The notes: a model not told the origin generated them from the letters alone. Shown: positions 38,866 through 47,118, counted from the first letter of the stretch. The stretch is 64,000 bases of DNA from Streptomyces sp. AP-93 (GCF_022808175.1 NZ_JALGBX010000007.1:124001-188000), one strand, 5' to 3'. A program made the numbers and translations.

Positions 38866-40119
38866 CTAGAGCTTCTGGGCCAGCGCGATGCCCAGCGCCA
38901 CGAGCAACGTCACCACGACGAAGACGATCAGGCGCTGGCGCATCAGCTTGGGGTCCGGCCGTGACGGCCGCCGCCCCGTGCCCGTCGTACGGGGAGCCGG
39001 GCGGCCGCCCGTACGCCCGGCGGTGGAGCCGGTGCCCCGCGAGCCGGTGCTCCGGGTCGAGGAGGGCCGGGAGTCCGGCCCGCCGCGCGGTCCCTGACCC
39101 TTGGCCGGCGTCTTCCCCTGGCCCGCTCCTGTTCCCGTCCCCGGACGTCCCGGAACGGGAGTGCCGGCGCTACGGCGCTCCGTGCGCTGCTCGGCGTACC
39201 CATCGATGTCCTCGACGTAGCCCTCGGGCAGACGGCCCGTCGGCCGCTCGGTCCGCGCGCGCTGCGCCGGCGGGCGGCTGTCGCCCATCCCGTGCGCCTC
39301 GCGGGCCGCGATCTCCTTGAGCCGCATCGACAGCTGGAGCGTGCTCGGGCGCTCCTCGGGATCCTTCGCCAGGCAGGCCCGTACGAGGGGCGCGAGCGCG
39401 TCCGGAACACCCTGGAGGTGGGGCTCCTCGTGCACCACGCGGTAGAGCATGACCTCGGAACTGCCGTGCCCGAAGGGCGAGTCGGCGGTGGCCGCGTAGG
39501 CGAGGGTGGCGCCCAGCGAGAAGACGTCGGTGGCGGGGGTGACGGCGGCTCCGCGCACCTGCTCGGGCGCCAGGAAGCCGGGGGAGCCGACGGCCGTTCC
39601 CACGTGGGTGAGGGTGCTGGCGCCGGTGGCCCAGGCGATGCCGAAGTCGATGATGCGCGGGCCCTTGGGCGACAGCAGGATGTTCGAGGGCTTGAGGTCG
39701 CGGTGGACCACCCCGGCCTCGTGTACGGCGACCAGTCCCTCGGAGAGCGCGGCGCCGATGGCGGCGATGGCCGCGGCCGTCAGGGGGCCTTCCTCGGCCA
39801 CCTTGTCGTGCAGGGAGGGGCCGGGCACGTACTGCGTGGCGAACCAGGGGCGCTCCGCCTCCAGGTCCGCGGCGACCAGGCGCGCGGTGCACCCGCCGCG
39901 GATCCGCCGGGCGGCGGAGACCTCGCGCGCGAAGCGCGAGCGGAACTCCTGGTCCTCGGCCAGGTCCGGCCGGATCACCTTGAGCGCGACGCGCTGTCCG
40001 CGCCGGTCGGAGCCCAGATAGACGACGCCCATGCCGCCGGCGCCGAGGCGCCGGTGCAGCCTGAACGAGCCGACGACACGCGGGTCCTCGCGCCGGAGCC
40101 GCATCATCGCCATGTCCAC
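38866..40119 (-). CDS. membrane-anchored serine/threonine protein kinase
   Basis: A 417-residue Hanks-type kinase. The Gly loop is LGAGGMGVVYLG, the VAIK-type lysine is in VALKVIRPD, the catalytic loop is VHRDLKPSNILL, the DFG segment is IDFGIAWA and the APE segment LAPEQV. The kinase domain spans about residues 18-275. A Pro/Arg/Gly-rich linker follows, and one membrane helix (LIVFVVVTLLVALGIAL) sits at the very C-terminus, leaving almost nothing outside. It therefore lacks a PASTA-type sensor. Several starts (40119, 40113) are possible. Confidence 0.92.
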   Translation of the reverse strand: MDMAMMRLRREDPRVVGSFRLHRRLGAGGMGVVYLGSDRRGQRVALKVIRPDLAEDQEFRSRFAREVSAARRIRGGCTARLVAADLEAERPWFATQYVPGPSLHDKVAEEGPLTAAAIAAIGAALSEGLVAVHEAGVVHRDLKPSNILLSPKGPRIIDFGIAWATGASTLTHVGTAVGSPGFLAPEQVRGAAVTPATDVFSLGATLAYAATADSPFGHGSSEVMLYRVVHEEPHLQGVPDALAPLVRACLAKDPEERPSTLQLSMRLKEIAAREAHGMGDSRPPAQRARTERPTGRLPEGYVEDIDGYAEQRTERRSAGTPVPGRPGTGTGAGQGKTPAKGQGPRGGPDSRPSSTRSTGSRGTGSTAGRTGGRPAPRTTGTGRRPSRPDPKLMRQRLIVFVVVTLLVALGIALAQKL

Positions 40120-40549
40120 CCCGCTGACCGGTCGTCCTGTTGACGTGGCACAGCTTACGGACCATCCGGCATGCGCGCTCAGAGGCCGCGCCCTCGCCGG
40201 GGGATTCGATTGTCAGTACGGGGCAGTCCACTTGGGGAATCACCGGACCACCGGTAGGACGCATGTACGGAGCGGGGCGGTCCGGTCAAGCCGGGCCGCG
40301 ACCAAGGGAATTGGGGTCACGGACGGGGAATCGGGGTAAAGGCGCCCGGCGAGGGGGCCGGTTCGGTCCGGTTGATCTTGGGGTGGCCTGGTCGGCAGCG
40401 GGTCGTGTGAGGGCAGTGACAGAAGTGAGGGAAGTCACCGAGAACCTCCGGGAACGCTCGCTCCTCGGCGCAGGCGGAAGCCTGACTCCTGCGAAGCGGG
40501 ACGGCGGCCAGTGGCTTTGTCCCCAGGCCACGCACTGCTGAGTAAGGTC
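40120..40549. other. gene-poor stretch upstream of the kinase
   Basis: Contains open frames in both directions but none with a good start, ribosome-binding site or protein-like composition. The kinase promoter must lie near 40120-40200, facing left. GTGAGGGCAGTGACAGAAGTGAGGGAAGT (in pieces GTGAGGG and GTGAGGGAAG) near 40407-40435 is mildly repetitive. Confidence 0.4.
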
Positions 40550-40766
40550 CGTGTCGTGCGTTGTGAGAACCAAGCGCGTGCAAGGTGCCGAGCGAGAACC
40601 AGGCTGGCACGGCACGGTCTGACAACTTCATGCATCCGGGCTGGTTTCAACCCGGCTGGTGTTGATCGCGGAAGCCTTGGTCGCTTGCTGAGCGTCCGAG
40701 CGGTGTGAGCCAGGAATCCCCTTGCTTCGGCCGGGGGAGGATTCAATACGCTCCGGTGTCCCCTCC
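40550..40766 (+). ncRNA. possible guide-RNA (omega-RNA-like) region ending at an IS605-type hairpin
   Basis: A non-coding stretch with several short stems (CCGGG/CCCGG around 40637-40656). It leads into the right-end hairpin of IS200/IS605-TnpB elements at 40714-40744. In those elements the RNA scaffold ends at TTCAA and the next 15-20 bases act as guide; here these would be the bases after 40746 (TACGCTCCGG...). No TnpB or TnpA reading frame remains. This is an inference from the hairpin alone. Confidence 0.3.
40714..40746 (+). mobile_element. IS200/IS605-TnpB-type right-end hairpin, solitary
   Basis: GAAT pairs with ATTC, then an AGG bulge, then CCCC/GGGG, a U-G pair, one mismatch and GC-TTCG-GC. 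This is the characteristic GAATCCCC...GGGGAGGATTCAA imperfect hairpin of IS605/IS1341 right ends. The TTCAA at 40742-40746 would be the cleavage side. No transposase gene adjoins it, so it is a relic or a retained RNA. Confidence 0.55.
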
Positions 40767-40972
40767 GGGAAGACCCTTAGAGCGGGGGGTCGGTCTCCAC
40801 CCAGGGGAGTACGTGCGAGGTGGACGCCTCATCCTCCTGGAGGCCAGGCAATGGGTACGAAGGCATGAGGCCAGAAGCCTTTCCCGCGCCTAGTGTTGAA
40901 GACAAGCGGCGGGTCGATCACTCGTCCCCCGAGGTCACAAACCCGCCGCTGCCAAACGACAGGGAGAGGACC

Positions 40973-41158
40973 ATGGCGGACATCGCACGGCAGGGACGCA
41001 AGGCATTCGCGTTCAACAGCCATGAGTCCGGCCGTCGCCACCCACTGGTGGCCGCGGCCATGGTGCTCCCCCTGGCCGCCCTCCTGCTCTTCCTCTTCGG
41101 AGGCTTCGACCAGGTGGCGGCACAGGCGTCGTCCGTAAGCGTGATGCTGGGGCGCTGA
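40973..41158 (+). CDS. small membrane protein, conserved hypothetical
   Basis: A 61-residue protein with a hydrophilic start (ADIARQGRKAFAFNSHESGRR) and one membrane helix (HPLVAAAMVLPLAALLLFLFGG), ending outside in QVAAQASSVSVMLG. AGGGAGAGG precedes the ATG by a few bases. A strong intrinsic terminator follows. The composition and signals make it a real gene despite its size. Function is unknown. Confidence 0.7.
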   Translation: MADIARQGRKAFAFNSHESGRRHPLVAAAMVLPLAALLLFLFGGFDQVAAQASSVSVMLGR

Positions 41159-41250
41159 GCGGCGCCCCGGGCCCAGGAGAGCGGCCTGGGCCGGGACTGT
41201 CACCGGCCGAACCCCGTGGGGACGGGGGAGCGGTCGACGGACGGCAGGTG

Positions 41251-41298
41251 AAGGGTGCTGCGCGTACGGCTGGGGAGCCGGACGCGCAGCACCCTTTT
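41251..41298 (+). terminator. strong intrinsic terminator
   Basis: AAGGGTGCTGCGCGT (41251-41265) pairs perfectly with ACGCGCAGCACCCTT (41282-41296) and runs into TTTTT, a textbook rho-independent terminator and rare in this GC-rich window. Confidence 0.95.
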
Positions 41299-41604
41299 TC
41301 ATGCCCGCGCGCAACCCTTTTCGACGCGCCGCTCGCGCGGTGCGGCCCTGGCGGGCCTTACCGGCCTCGCGCCGCCGCGCCGGACTCCGTCCGGCGGTGG
41401 CCGGGCAGCGGTGGTGCTTCTGCCGTCCGGCCCGCGGGACCGGCGGGTGGGTGCAGCCGGTCCGGCCTGCGGGGGAACCCTTCCGCCGCGGGACGGCGCG
41501 GGCCCGGCCCGGCCCGAGAGGCGCACCCCAAGGAGTCCCTGCGCTGCGTACCCTCGTCCCGAGGAGCACCCGCCCGGGGTGCGGAGCACGGGGAGAGCCG
41601 AGGC
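41299..41604. other. leader region of the APH-like gene
   Basis: GC-rich sequence after the terminator. The frame of the downstream gene stays open through most of it, but the encoded Arg/Pro/Gly-rich stretch is not protein-like. I see no separate gene; it should contain the promoter of the APH-like gene. Confidence 0.5.
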
Positions 41605-42903
41605 GTGGTTCCGCTGGAGCGAGTGAGCGCGGCCGAGCTCGCCGCGTACGCGGGCGCGGCGGAGTACGTACTCCTCGCGGACCGCGACGACGGCACCGTG
41701 GTCCGCTGCGGGGACGTCGTGGCCAAGGCGCACGCGGGCGACAGTGATCCCGACGCCCTGGCGCTACGGATCCGCGTGGCCGGGGACCCGGCACTGGCCG
41801 GGGTTCTGCTGCCCCCGCTGCGCACCGGGCTCGGCCTGGTCGGATCGCGGCCCGTCTCCCTGTGGCCCTACGGCGCTCCGGTCGCTCCGGACCGCCCCGA
41901 GGAGGCCCCCTGGGAGCCGGCCGCCGAACTCCTGGCCGCCCTCCACCGGACCCCGCTCCACCACCTCCCGTACCCGCTCCCCCCGATGCGCGGCCCGGCG
42001 AAGCTCGCCCGCGCCCTCCACCGCCTCGACGCGGCGCACCCGCCCGCGGCCCCGCTCGCCGCGGGGCGCGCCGTGCCGGGACGGCCCGCGCCTGCGGGCA
42101 CGGAAGCAGACGACCCGAGCGGCGTGCCGCGGGGGCGCCCGGTCGGGGAACACCCTGCCGGCCAGGGCCAGGGCCAGGGCCAGGGCCAGGGCCCCGACCG
42201 CGGCTCCGACCGCGGCTCCGGGGGCGGGCCGACCCGGGCCGGGGCGGCTGCCACCCTCCCCGCGGCGCCGTCCTCCGACCGAGCCGACCAAGCCGACCGA
42301 GCCGACCAAGCCGGCCGAGCCCGCCGCGCCGTTCTGTCCATCCCCGCCGGGCAGGCATTCCCGGCCGGGCAGGCATTCCCGGCCGGGCCGGCAGGCGAGG
42401 ACGCCGACGCCGACGCCGCGGAGTTGGCGCGGCTCGTACGGGCCGCCGCGGCCACGCTCCCCGGGTGGGCCCGGGGGGAGGGGCCGGCGCCGTCCGGCGG
42501 GGCGCTCTGCCACGGCGACCTGCACCTCGGGCAGCTGGTCCGGAGCCCGGCCGGGGGCTGGCGGCTGATCGACGTGGACGACCTGGGACTCGGCATGCCC
42601 GCGTGGGACCTCGCCCGGCCCGCGGCCTGGTACGCCGCCGGGCTGCTGGACACGGAGACCTGGCTGCGCTTCCTCGACGCCTACCGCGCCGCGGGCGGCC
42701 CCGCGGCCGGTGCGCCCGGCAGCGATCCCTGGCCGGAACTCGACCTCGCCGCCCGCGCCCTCACCGTGCAGACGGCCGCGCTGGCCCTCGCCAAGGCCGC
42801 CCGCGAACGGCGCCGACTCGACGACGTGGAGCGGCTGATGGTCGAAGCCTGTGCCCGAATCGCCTCCCTCCCGCCCGACTTGGAGCCGAAGGGCCCGTCG
42901 TAG
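41605..42903 (+). CDS. aminoglycoside-phosphotransferase-fold protein with repeat-rich insert
   Basis: A 432-residue protein. The catalytic loop LCHGDLHLGQLV and the metal motif LIDVDDLGLGMPAWDLARP are those of the APH/choline-kinase fold. Between the N-lobe (residues 1-150) and this core lies about 130 residues of low complexity: GQGQGQGQGQG, DRGSDRGS, DRADQADRADQAG and PAGQAFPAGQAFPAG. The insert is encoded by tandem repeats and is probably a flexible linker. The substrate is unknown; resistance is not implied. The GTG at 41605 is likely; 41623 is an alternative. Confidence 0.75.
   Translation: MVPLERVSAAELAAYAGAAEYVLLADRDDGTVVRCGDVVAKAHAGDSDPDALALRIRVAGDPALAGVLLPPLRTGLGLVGSRPVSLWPYGAPVAPDRPEEAPWEPAAELLAALHRTPLHHLPYPLPPMRGPAKLARALHRLDAAHPPAAPLAAGRAVPGRPAPAGTEADDPSGVPRGRPVGEHPAGQGQGQGQGQGPDRGSDRGSGGGPTRAGAAATLPAAPSSDRADQADRADQAGRARRAVLSIPAGQAFPAGQAFPAGPAGEDADADAAELARLVRAAAATLPGWARGEGPAPSGGALCHGDLHLGQLVRSPAGGWRLIDVDDLGLGMPAWDLARPAAWYAAGLLDTETWLRFLDAYRAAGGPAAGAPGSDPWPELDLAARALTVQTAALALAKAARERRRLDDVERLMVEACARIASLPPDLEPKGPS
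42160..42396. repeat. cluster of in-frame tandem repeats in the APH-like gene
   Basis: Successive arrays: a 6-bp GGCCAG unit (about five copies), a 12-bp GACCGCGGCTCC pair, GACCGAGCC/GACCAAGCC alternation, and a 21-bp pair beginning GGGCAGGCATTCCCGGCC. All keep the reading frame. Confidence 0.85.
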
Positions 42904-42968
42904 GGTGAGCCTCACACCACCGGGTACGCATCCGGTGTCGACGCGAACGGCGAGGAGTTGATCCGGTC

Positions 42969-43277
42969 ATGCAGTGTCCGAAGTGTCACGCGATGATGCA
43001 CACCTACAACCGCAACGGTGTCCAGATAGAGCAGTGCAGCGGCTGCCGCGGCATCTTCCTCGACTACGGCGAGCTCGAGGCGCTGACCCGCCTGGAGTCC
43101 CAGTACACCGCCCAGTACGGCCAGGTCCCGCCCCAGGCCGCCCCGCCGGCCCCGGCCCCTGCCGCGTACCCGCAGCAGCACGCCGCCCCCGCGCCCGCCT
43201 GGGGCGCCCCGCAGCACGGCGGCCACGGCCACGGCCACCGCAAGGGCGGCTTCGGCCGGATGCTCTTCTCCTCCTGA
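42969..43277 (+). CDS. TFIIB-type zinc-ribbon protein
   Basis: A 102-residue protein. Residues 1-40 are a zinc ribbon with CPKC and CSGC knuckles (MQCPKCHAMMHTYNRNGVQI, then EQCSGCRGIFLDYGELEAL), the zf-TFIIB family. The rest is a Pro/Ala/Gln linker ending in His/Gly-rich GGHGHGHRKGGFGRMLFSS. It probably binds nucleic acid or a protein partner through the ribbon; the His tail could bind metal. It is followed by a bidirectional terminator facing the tRNA cluster. Confidence 0.85.
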   Translation: MQCPKCHAMMHTYNRNGVQIEQCSGCRGIFLDYGELEALTRLESQYTAQYGQVPPQAAPPAPAPAAYPQQHAAPAPAWGAPQHGGHGHGHRKGGFGRMLFSS

Positions 43278-43299
43278 GCCAGAGGGCCACACACGCGAA

Positions 43300-43327
43300 A
43301 GCCCCGGCCGTAGGAACGGCCGGGGCT
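43300..43327. terminator. bidirectional terminator between zinc-ribbon gene and tRNA cluster
   Basis: AGCCCCGGCCG pairs with CGGCCGGGGCT across TAGGAA. It lies between the plus-strand gene and the 3' end of the minus-strand tRNA array and can end both transcripts. Confidence 0.85.
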
Positions 43328-43340
43328 TCCGGACAACTGG

Positions 43341-43412
43341 TGCGCGATACTGGGATTGAACCAGTGACCTCTTCCGTGTCAGGGAAGCGCTCTCCCGCTG
43401 AGCTAATCGCGC
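43341..43412 (-). tRNA. tRNA-Val (GAC)
   Basis: On the minus strand the 72-base cloverleaf starts GCGCGATTAGCTCAG. The anticodon loop CTGACAC (anticodon GAC) sits between CTTCC and GGAAG, and GGTTCAATCCC forms the T arm. The acceptor stem is GCGCGAT/ATCGCGC with discriminator A, and CCA happens to follow in the genome. It is the promoter-distal member of the five-tRNA array. Confidence 0.95.
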
Positions 43413-43466
43413 GGGACCACGTTCACGGTGCGAACACCGCAGGCGGCAAGTGTGAAGCATACTGCG

Positions 43467-43538
43467 TGCGCGATACTGGGATTGAACCAGTGACCTCTTC
43501 CGTGTCAGGGAAGCGCTCTCCCGCTGAGCTAATCGCGC
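43467..43538 (-). tRNA. tRNA-Val (GAC)
   Basis: Identical over its 72 bases to the tRNA-Val(GAC) at 43341-43412, including the GCGCGAT/ATCGCGC acceptor stem, but without an encoded CCA. The duplicated copy suggests recent tandem duplication or gene conversion. Confidence 0.95.
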
Positions 43539-43557
43539 GGGGATCCTTGCGGACCAG

Positions 43558-43629
43558 TGGACGATACTGGGATTGAACCAGTGACCTCTTCCGTGTCAGG
43601 GAAGCGCTCTCCCGCTGAGCTAATCGTCC
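43558..43629 (-). tRNA. tRNA-Val (GAC), variant acceptor stem
   Basis: Same body and anticodon as the two neighbouring Val(GAC) tRNAs, but the acceptor stem is GGACGAT/ATCGTCC. Both sides of the second and third base pairs have changed together, so pairing is kept. CCA is not encoded. Confidence 0.95.
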
Positions 43630-43630
43630 T

Positions 43631-43704
43631 TGGAGGTGGAGACGGGATTTGAACCCGTGTAGACGGCTTTGCAGGCCGTTGCCTCGCCTCTCGGCCACTC
43701 CACC
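43631..43704 (-). tRNA. tRNA-Cys (GCA)
   Basis: On the minus strand it starts GGTGGAGTGGCCGAGAGG. The anticodon arm ACGGC-CTGCAAA-GCCGT gives GCA, and GGGTTCAAATCCC is the T arm. The acceptor is GGTGGAG/CTCCACC, discriminator U, and CCA is encoded (43631-43633). Mature sequence without CCA is 43634-43704. Confidence 0.95.
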
Positions 43705-43749
43705 ATGGAGCAAGCAGGGGGTCCTCGGGAAGATGATCCCCCACCTTAG

Positions 43750-43822
<73 letters not shown>

Positions 43823-44002
43823 AGGTCGCCGTGTTCGCTCCGGGGTTTTCCCCCTTCGCTCCCTGGCGACGTGTTGAACTCTAGCGGATTCCCGGGCCAG
43901 CTCAAAAACGCGTTTCCGCAGCGTGCTGCCGCCCGATCACCGCCGGTCACCCGGCGGACGCCTCACCGGCGCCCGGGCGTCACCGGTCATAGACTCGCAG
44001 CC

Positions 44003-45142
44003 GTGCACGACCTGCCTCCCCTCGCCCGCTTCGGCGGCCTTCTCGCGACCGATCTCCGAGATGTCACCAGTGATCCCGCCGCCCTGGACTCCACCGGCTT
44101 CTGGGCGGTGACGGCCGATTTCGAAGGCCGTCTCGTCTGCGCGCGCTTCGGGGACATACGCCCCGACCCGGTGCCGGCCCCCGTTCCCGGAGCCTGGCGC
44201 GGCCCCGACGCCGACGAGTGGACCTCCTCCCTCGACCGCGCCGCGTACATCGCCGGTGTGCGCCGCATCCGCGAGCACATCGAGGCGGGCGAGGTCTACC
44301 AGGCCAACCTCTGCCGCGTGATGTCCGCGCCGCTTCCCGATCCGGCGGGCGCCGATGTGGACGCCCTGACCGCGCTGCTCGCGCGCGGCAACCCGGCCCC
44401 GTATGCAGGAACGATTCGGCTGCCGGCCCACGGCGTCGAGATCGCCACCGCGTCCCCCGAGCTCTACCTGCGCCGCAGCGGCCGCCACGTCGAGTCCGGC
44501 CCGATCAAGGGCACCGGCCGCACCGCCGCCGATCTGCTGCCCAAGGACCACGCCGAGAACGTGATGATCGTGGACCTCGTACGCAACGACCTCGGCCGGG
44601 TCTGCGCCACGGGCTCCGTGACCGTCCCCGAACTGTGCGCGCTCGAAGAGCACCCGGGCCTCGTCCACCTCGTGTCCACCGTCGCCGGGGACCTCGCCGA
44701 CGGCGCCGGCTGGCCCGAGCTGTTCGCCGCCACCTTCCCGCCCGGCTCCGTCACCGGAGCCCCCAAGTCCTCGGCCCTGCGGATCATCGAGGCCCTGGAG
44801 ACCGCCCCCCGCGGCCCCTACTGCGGGGGCATCGGCTGGGTCGACGCCGACCGGGGCACGGCCGAGCTCGCCGTCGGCATCCGGACGTTCTGGATCGACC
44901 GCACGGCCCCCGGCGGGCCCCGGCTGCTCTTCGGAACCGGCGCCGGGATCACCTGGGGCTCCGACCCCGACCGCGAGTGGGCGGAGACCGAGCTGAAGGC
45001 CGCCCGGCTGCTGCGGGTAGCGTCGGGGGCTATCGAAGCGAACGCGCCCGGCGCGAGCGGGGCGATCAGCCCGGTCAGCCCGGTCAGCCCGACCGGCGCG
45101 GTCGATACACAGACGGACGAAAGCGGGAGGACCGTACGGTGA
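44003..45142 (+). CDS. pabB: aminodeoxychorismate synthase component I-like chorismate-binding enzyme
   Basis: A 379-residue chorismate-utilising enzyme converting chorismate (with amidotransferase-supplied ammonia) to 4-amino-4-deoxychorismate for folate. The core motifs are GEVYQANLCRVM, IKGTGRTAADL (a PIKGT-type active site), DLVRNDLGRVC, FPPGSVTGAPKSSALRIIE and YCGGIGW. The N-terminal domain is shorter than in E. coli PabB. The GTG at 44003 is the first plausible start after the tRNA array. Its end overlaps pabC by 4 bp, and the C-terminus has a SPVSPVSP repeat. Confidence 0.9.
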   Translation: MHDLPPLARFGGLLATDLRDVTSDPAALDSTGFWAVTADFEGRLVCARFGDIRPDPVPAPVPGAWRGPDADEWTSSLDRAAYIAGVRRIREHIEAGEVYQANLCRVMSAPLPDPAGADVDALTALLARGNPAPYAGTIRLPAHGVEIATASPELYLRRSGRHVESGPIKGTGRTAADLLPKDHAENVMIVDLVRNDLGRVCATGSVTVPELCALEEHPGLVHLVSTVAGDLADGAGWPELFAATFPPGSVTGAPKSSALRIIEALETAPRGPYCGGIGWVDADRGTAELAVGIRTFWIDRTAPGGPRLLFGTGAGITWGSDPDREWAETELKAARLLRVASGAIEANAPGASGAISPVSPVSPTGAVDTQTDESGRTVR

Positions 45143-45966
45143 GGATCTGGCTCGACGGAGCACTGCGGGACGCGGACGAAGCGAAGGTGTCCGTGTTCGA
45201 CCACGGCCTCACCGTCGGCGACGGGGTCTTCGAGACGCTCAAGGCGGAGCGCGGGACGACCTTCGCACTCACCCGGCACCTGGAGCGGCTGACCCGCTCG
45301 GCCCGCGGCCTCGGCCTGCCGGACCCCGACCTGGACGAGGTGCGCCGCGCCTGCGCCGCCGTCCTGGAGGCCAACCCGCTGCCGCTCGGCCGGCTGCGCG
45401 TCACTTACACCGGGGGCGTCTCCCCGCTCGGCTCCGACCGCGGCGAGGCCGGCCCGACGCTGATCGTCGCCCTCGCCGGGACCACCCGCCGCCCCGACAC
45501 CACCGCCGTGGTCACCGTGCCGTGGGTGCGCAACGAGCGGTCCGCCGTGGTGGGCCTGAAGACCACCTCGTACGCCGAGAACGTGGTCGCGCTCGCCGCC
45601 GCCCACCGGGAGGGCGCCTCCGAGGCCCTCTTCGCCAACACCGTCGGGCGGCTCTGCGAGGGCACCGGATCCAACGTGTTCGTCGTCCTCGACGGTGAGC
45701 TGCACACCCCGCCCGTGGCCTCCGGCTGCCTCGCGGGCATAACCCGGGCCCTCGTCGCCGAATGGTGCGGGGCCAAGGAGACCGACCTGCCCTTCGAAGC
45801 GCTGGAACAGGCGCAAGAGGTCTTCCTGACCTCCTCCCTGCGCGACGTCCAGGCCGTCGTACGGATCGACGGGCGCGACCTGGGCTCCGCCCCCGGCCCC
45901 GTCACGGCCGAGGCCATGCGGATCTTCGACGCCCGCTCCGCCGGGGACACCGACCCCCGCTCCTGA
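45139..45966 (+). CDS. pabC: 4-amino-4-deoxychorismate lyase-like class IV aminotransferase
   Basis: A 275-residue fold-type IV PLP enzyme. Family motifs are VFDHGLTVGDGVFETLK near the start, GLKTTSYAENV with the PLP lysine (about residue 143), EALFANTVGRLCEGTGSNVFVV and VFLTSSLRDVQAV. Coupling to pabB (GTG inside the stop) strongly supports the lyase role, releasing p-aminobenzoate and pyruvate. Branched-chain or D-amino acid aminotransferase is the alternative on sequence alone. Confidence 0.88.
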   Translation: MRIWLDGALRDADEAKVSVFDHGLTVGDGVFETLKAERGTTFALTRHLERLTRSARGLGLPDPDLDEVRRACAAVLEANPLPLGRLRVTYTGGVSPLGSDRGEAGPTLIVALAGTTRRPDTTAVVTVPWVRNERSAVVGLKTTSYAENVVALAAAHREGASEALFANTVGRLCEGTGSNVFVVLDGELHTPPVASGCLAGITRALVAEWCGAKETDLPFEALEQAQEVFLTSSLRDVQAVVRIDGRDLGSAPGPVTAEAMRIFDARSAGDTDPRS

Positions 45967-46022
45967 CCGGGACCGGACAAATCTGCTGTGCTTCGGGCCG
46001 CAGGGCGGGTAGAACTCGACTG

Positions 46023-46847
46023 ATGACCACCACCCTGCGGCCGAGCGGGCCGCTTCAGCAGAGCACCGGCGGGGCGCGCTCGCGCCCGTACGAGATCCGA
46101 GTCAACAGCAGGCGCGTCGGCGCCCTGCTGCTCGCCGCCGACACCCCCTTCGGGCCGACGGTCGCCGAGATCCGCGAACTCGCCGTCGACGAGCCCGACC
46201 GGCGGCGCGGCCGCGCCACGGTCGCCGCGCTCGCCGCCGAGGAAGTGCTGCGCGGCTGGGGCTGCCGGCGGGTCCGCGCCTCGGTCCCGGCCGGTTCGGC
46301 GGGCGGCCTGCGCCTGGCCGCCGCCCTCGGGTACGCCGAGTACAGCCGCAACATGGCCAAGGAACTCCCCGCCGGGCCGCCCGACCTGTCCGAGGGGGTG
46401 GCCGGCCGCCCGATGACGCAGGCCGAGTTCGAGACCTGGCACGCCGCGGGACTGGAGCAGTACGCGCAGAACTGGATCAGCCGAGGCATGCCGGCCGACG
46501 CCGCGCACGTGAAGTCGGCGAATGACCACGCCTCCCTGCTGCCCCTGGGGTCGGCCACCCCCGGCGTCAGCTTCTCGGTGCTGGAGGCGGCAGGCGTCCC
46601 CGTGGGCACCGTATGGGTCGCGCCGAAGGGCGGGGATTCCTACGTCTACGACGTCGCGGTGGCCGAGGAGCACCGCGGCCGCGGCTACGGCCGGGACCTG
46701 ATGCTCCTCGCGGAACGCACCGCCCTCGCGGCCGGCCACCGGGTGCTCGCGCTGCACGTCTTCACCGACAACGTCCCGGCCCTGCGGCTCTACGAGTCCC
46801 TCGGCTACCGGACGACCGACTTCAACTACGCCAAGGATTTGACCTAA
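46023..46847 (+). CDS. tandem-GNAT acetyltransferase
   Basis: A 274-residue protein that looks like two GNAT domains in one chain. The first (residues 1-110) has IRELAVDEPDRRRGRATVAAL. The second (about 130-274) has VYDVAVAEEHRGRGYGRDLMLLAE and DNVPALRLYESLGYRTTDFNYAK. The second acetyl-CoA loop (RGRGYG) is canonical, while the first (RRRGRA) is weaker and may be structural. The substrate is unknown. Confidence 0.85.
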   Translation: MTTTLRPSGPLQQSTGGARSRPYEIRVNSRRVGALLLAADTPFGPTVAEIRELAVDEPDRRRGRATVAALAAEEVLRGWGCRRVRASVPAGSAGGLRLAAALGYAEYSRNMAKELPAGPPDLSEGVAGRPMTQAEFETWHAAGLEQYAQNWISRGMPADAAHVKSANDHASLLPLGSATPGVSFSVLEAAGVPVGTVWVAPKGGDSYVYDVAVAEEHRGRGYGRDLMLLAERTALAAGHRVLALHVFTDNVPALRLYESLGYRTTDFNYAKDLT

Positions 46848-46853
46848 GACTTG

Positions 46854-46881
46854 ATCCGTTGTTCCCGCAGGGATGACGGAT
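46854..46881. terminator. weak hairpin after the tandem-GNAT gene
   Basis: ATCCGT and ACGGAT pair around TGTTCCC..GGGATG, just after the gene end. The stem is imperfect and has no long U-run. Confidence 0.45.
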
Positions 46882-47118
46882 TGCAGCCGGGGCGGTTCCT
46901 GGGCTGTCCGGCGTGGTCGCCCGGGGGCGGCTCATCCGGGGTCGCTCAGGGCGCTGGTCCGGCATTCGGGGAGCAGAGGCACAGATCAGACGTTGTGCTG
47001 CCGCGTGATCCGTTCCGGCAAGCGGGAGACGGACACGGTGCGGTTGACTCCCACAGGGCGTCTTCTCGCCCTATCCCTTGCGGGACTTGGGCATCGTAGC
47101 GGAATTACGGAACGCCTC

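Noticed and set aside
40140..40541. A 133-codon plus-strand frame upstream of the IS605-like hairpin, tested as a TnpB C-terminal remnant
   Set aside because: Its composition is Gly/Arg-rich and I could not find TnpB hallmarks (zinc-ribbon CxxC pairs, the DxxxAAxNI-type segment), so it is not called as a pseudogene.
46848..47118. A possible IS remnant or short gene (MPKSRKG) between the GNAT and DsbA-like genes
   Set aside because: Only seven codons and no terminal repeats or transposase-like sequence could be identified.
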